Source: Verrucomicrobiales bacterium (GTDB taxonomy: Bacteria > Verrucomicrobiota > Verrucomicrobiia > Limisphaerales > SXQI01). From it: 6,417 bases of DNA. The notes beneath the pieces are model-generated. The model was not told the origin of the DNA, did not search any database, and saw only the letters and a list, made by a program, of their open reading frames with translations. Positions within the stretch are counted from its first letter, which is position 1; each line of letters starts with the position of its first letter. Positions 5,974 to 6,417 of this stretch are shown in pieces. A program made the position numbers and the translations under genes. Where the stretch lies: positions 1 through 6,417 of the forward strand of contig SXQI01000276.1 in assembly GCA_005793025.1 (NCBI GenBank), given 5' to 3'.

Positions 5974-6417
5974 CTACGGGAGTGTGCGAAGAAAACCTTC
6001 AAGTTGCACCACTGCTTTATTCAATTGTCGGATAGAAATCCACTCGTTGGCGGTGTGGGCTTGCGCGATGTCGCCAGGCCCAAAGACAACGCTAGGAATT
6101 CCGCCCGACGATAGAATAGCTGCATCGCAAAAATAGTCTACCCCCACAGGGGAGGATTGGCCAACCACGGTGAGCAGAGAACTCACCAAGGGTAACTTTG
6201 GGTCTGTCTCGAGTGATGGAGCGGGAGCTCCTTTGGTATTAGACACGGTAGCTTTGAGTCCGTGCTTCCTCAGAAAAGTCTGCAAACCACTGATTACCCC
6301 TTTTGAGGTTTCGCCGGGGAGCGTTCGCCGATCGATCGAAATCTCACAACCATCAGGCACGATGTTTGGTTGAGTGCCACCACAGATGGAACCAACGTTT
6401 ACCGTGGCGTGTCCTAG
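5974..6417 (-). CDS. M20-family metallopeptidase/deacylase (ArgE/DapE-like), C-terminal part
   Basis: Only the last 147 residues are in the window; the frame is open to the right edge, so the N-terminal catalytic half with most metal ligands is missing. The first visible residues LGHATVNVGSICGGTQPNIV, then IDRRTLPGE (28-36), form the lid/dimerisation-domain signature of ArgE/DapE-type deacylases. The C-terminal catalytic part shows CDAAILSSGGIPSVVFGPGD (97-116) followed by AHTANEW (120-126). His121 in this fragment is the expected metal ligand, and it sits in the usual context before the nEwi motif. Known family members hydrolyse N-acetylornithine, N-succinyl-diaminopimelate, N-acyl amino acids or dipeptides in the cytoplasm using a di-zinc centre. 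The fragment looks closer to the ArgE/DapE-like deacylase group than to true E. coli DapE, but the substrate is not determined. The GTG at 6360 is an internal codon, not the start. It is the first visible gene of the minus-strand operon. Confidence 0.88.
   Translation of the reverse strand, partial: LGHATVNVGSICGGTQPNIVPDGCEISIDRRTLPGETSKGVISGLQTFLRKHGLKATVSNTKGAPAPSLETDPKLPLVSSLLTVVGQSSPVGVDYFCDAAILSSGGIPSVVFGPGDIAQAHTANEWISIRQLNKAVVQLEGFLRTLP

Noticed and set aside
5961..6002. Longer GT4 start at TTG 6002
   Set aside because: It would overlap the M20 gene, and the added residues precede the typical MRIAFLTHEP start of a GT4 Rossmann domain.
6170..6373. 67-residue plus-strand open frame opposite the M20 gene
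   Set aside because: It is antisense to a strongly conserved M20 region and has no recognisable features of its own.

Overview
The window is a piece of bacterial chromosome of moderate GC content (roughly 50-55% by eye). It holds one informational gene, priA, and four genes tied to cell-surface carbohydrate or small-molecule metabolism. The most likely source is a free-living or environmental bacterium. Recalled resemblance of the PriA helicase core, and the rarity of clear Shine-Dalgarno sites, lean towards the Verrucomicrobiota or another PVC-group lineage. That placement is inference without any database search and should be held loosely. No transposase, phage gene, rRNA or tRNA was seen.

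Layout. Bases 1-122 carry two perfect 36-bp direct repeats, 66 bp apart from start to start, each able to form an imperfect hairpin. Bases 125-172 form a strong intrinsic terminator reading rightwards. Bases 173-380 are a non-coding leader with no confident promoter, ending in a small GC-rich hairpin that abuts the priA start codon. priA (381-2603, +) encodes a full-length primosomal replication-restart helicase. It is followed after 42 bp by a GT2 glycosyltransferase of the dolichyl-phosphate glucosyltransferase (ALG5-like) type (2646-3461, +).

After a 16-bp convergent junction the minus strand carries a tightly packed set. Read in the direction of transcription it is an M20-family metallopeptidase/deacylase whose N-terminal part lies beyond the right edge (5974-6417), then a GT4-type glycosyltransferase (4764-5960), then a 12-helix oligosaccharide flippase of the MOP superfamily (3478-4767). 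The gap between the first two is 13 bp, and the last two share an ATGA stop/start overlap, so they look like a translationally coupled operon.

How the genes may work together (inference). The GT4 enzyme and the flippase are natural partners: one extends a lipid-linked saccharide on the cytoplasmic face and the other moves it across the inner membrane. The convergent GT2 enzyme could charge a polyprenyl phosphate or another acceptor with a hexose for the same surface glycan. No polymerase, ligase or initiating phosphoglycosyltransferase is in view, so the window is a fragment of a glycan locus at most. The M20 enzyme may simply be an amino-acid biosynthetic deacylase that shares a transcript.

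No clearly new biological system is evident. The least explained part is the repeat pair next to the terminator. Its 36+30 geometry imitates a CRISPR array, but the 'spacer' contents argue for a dispersed repeat family instead.
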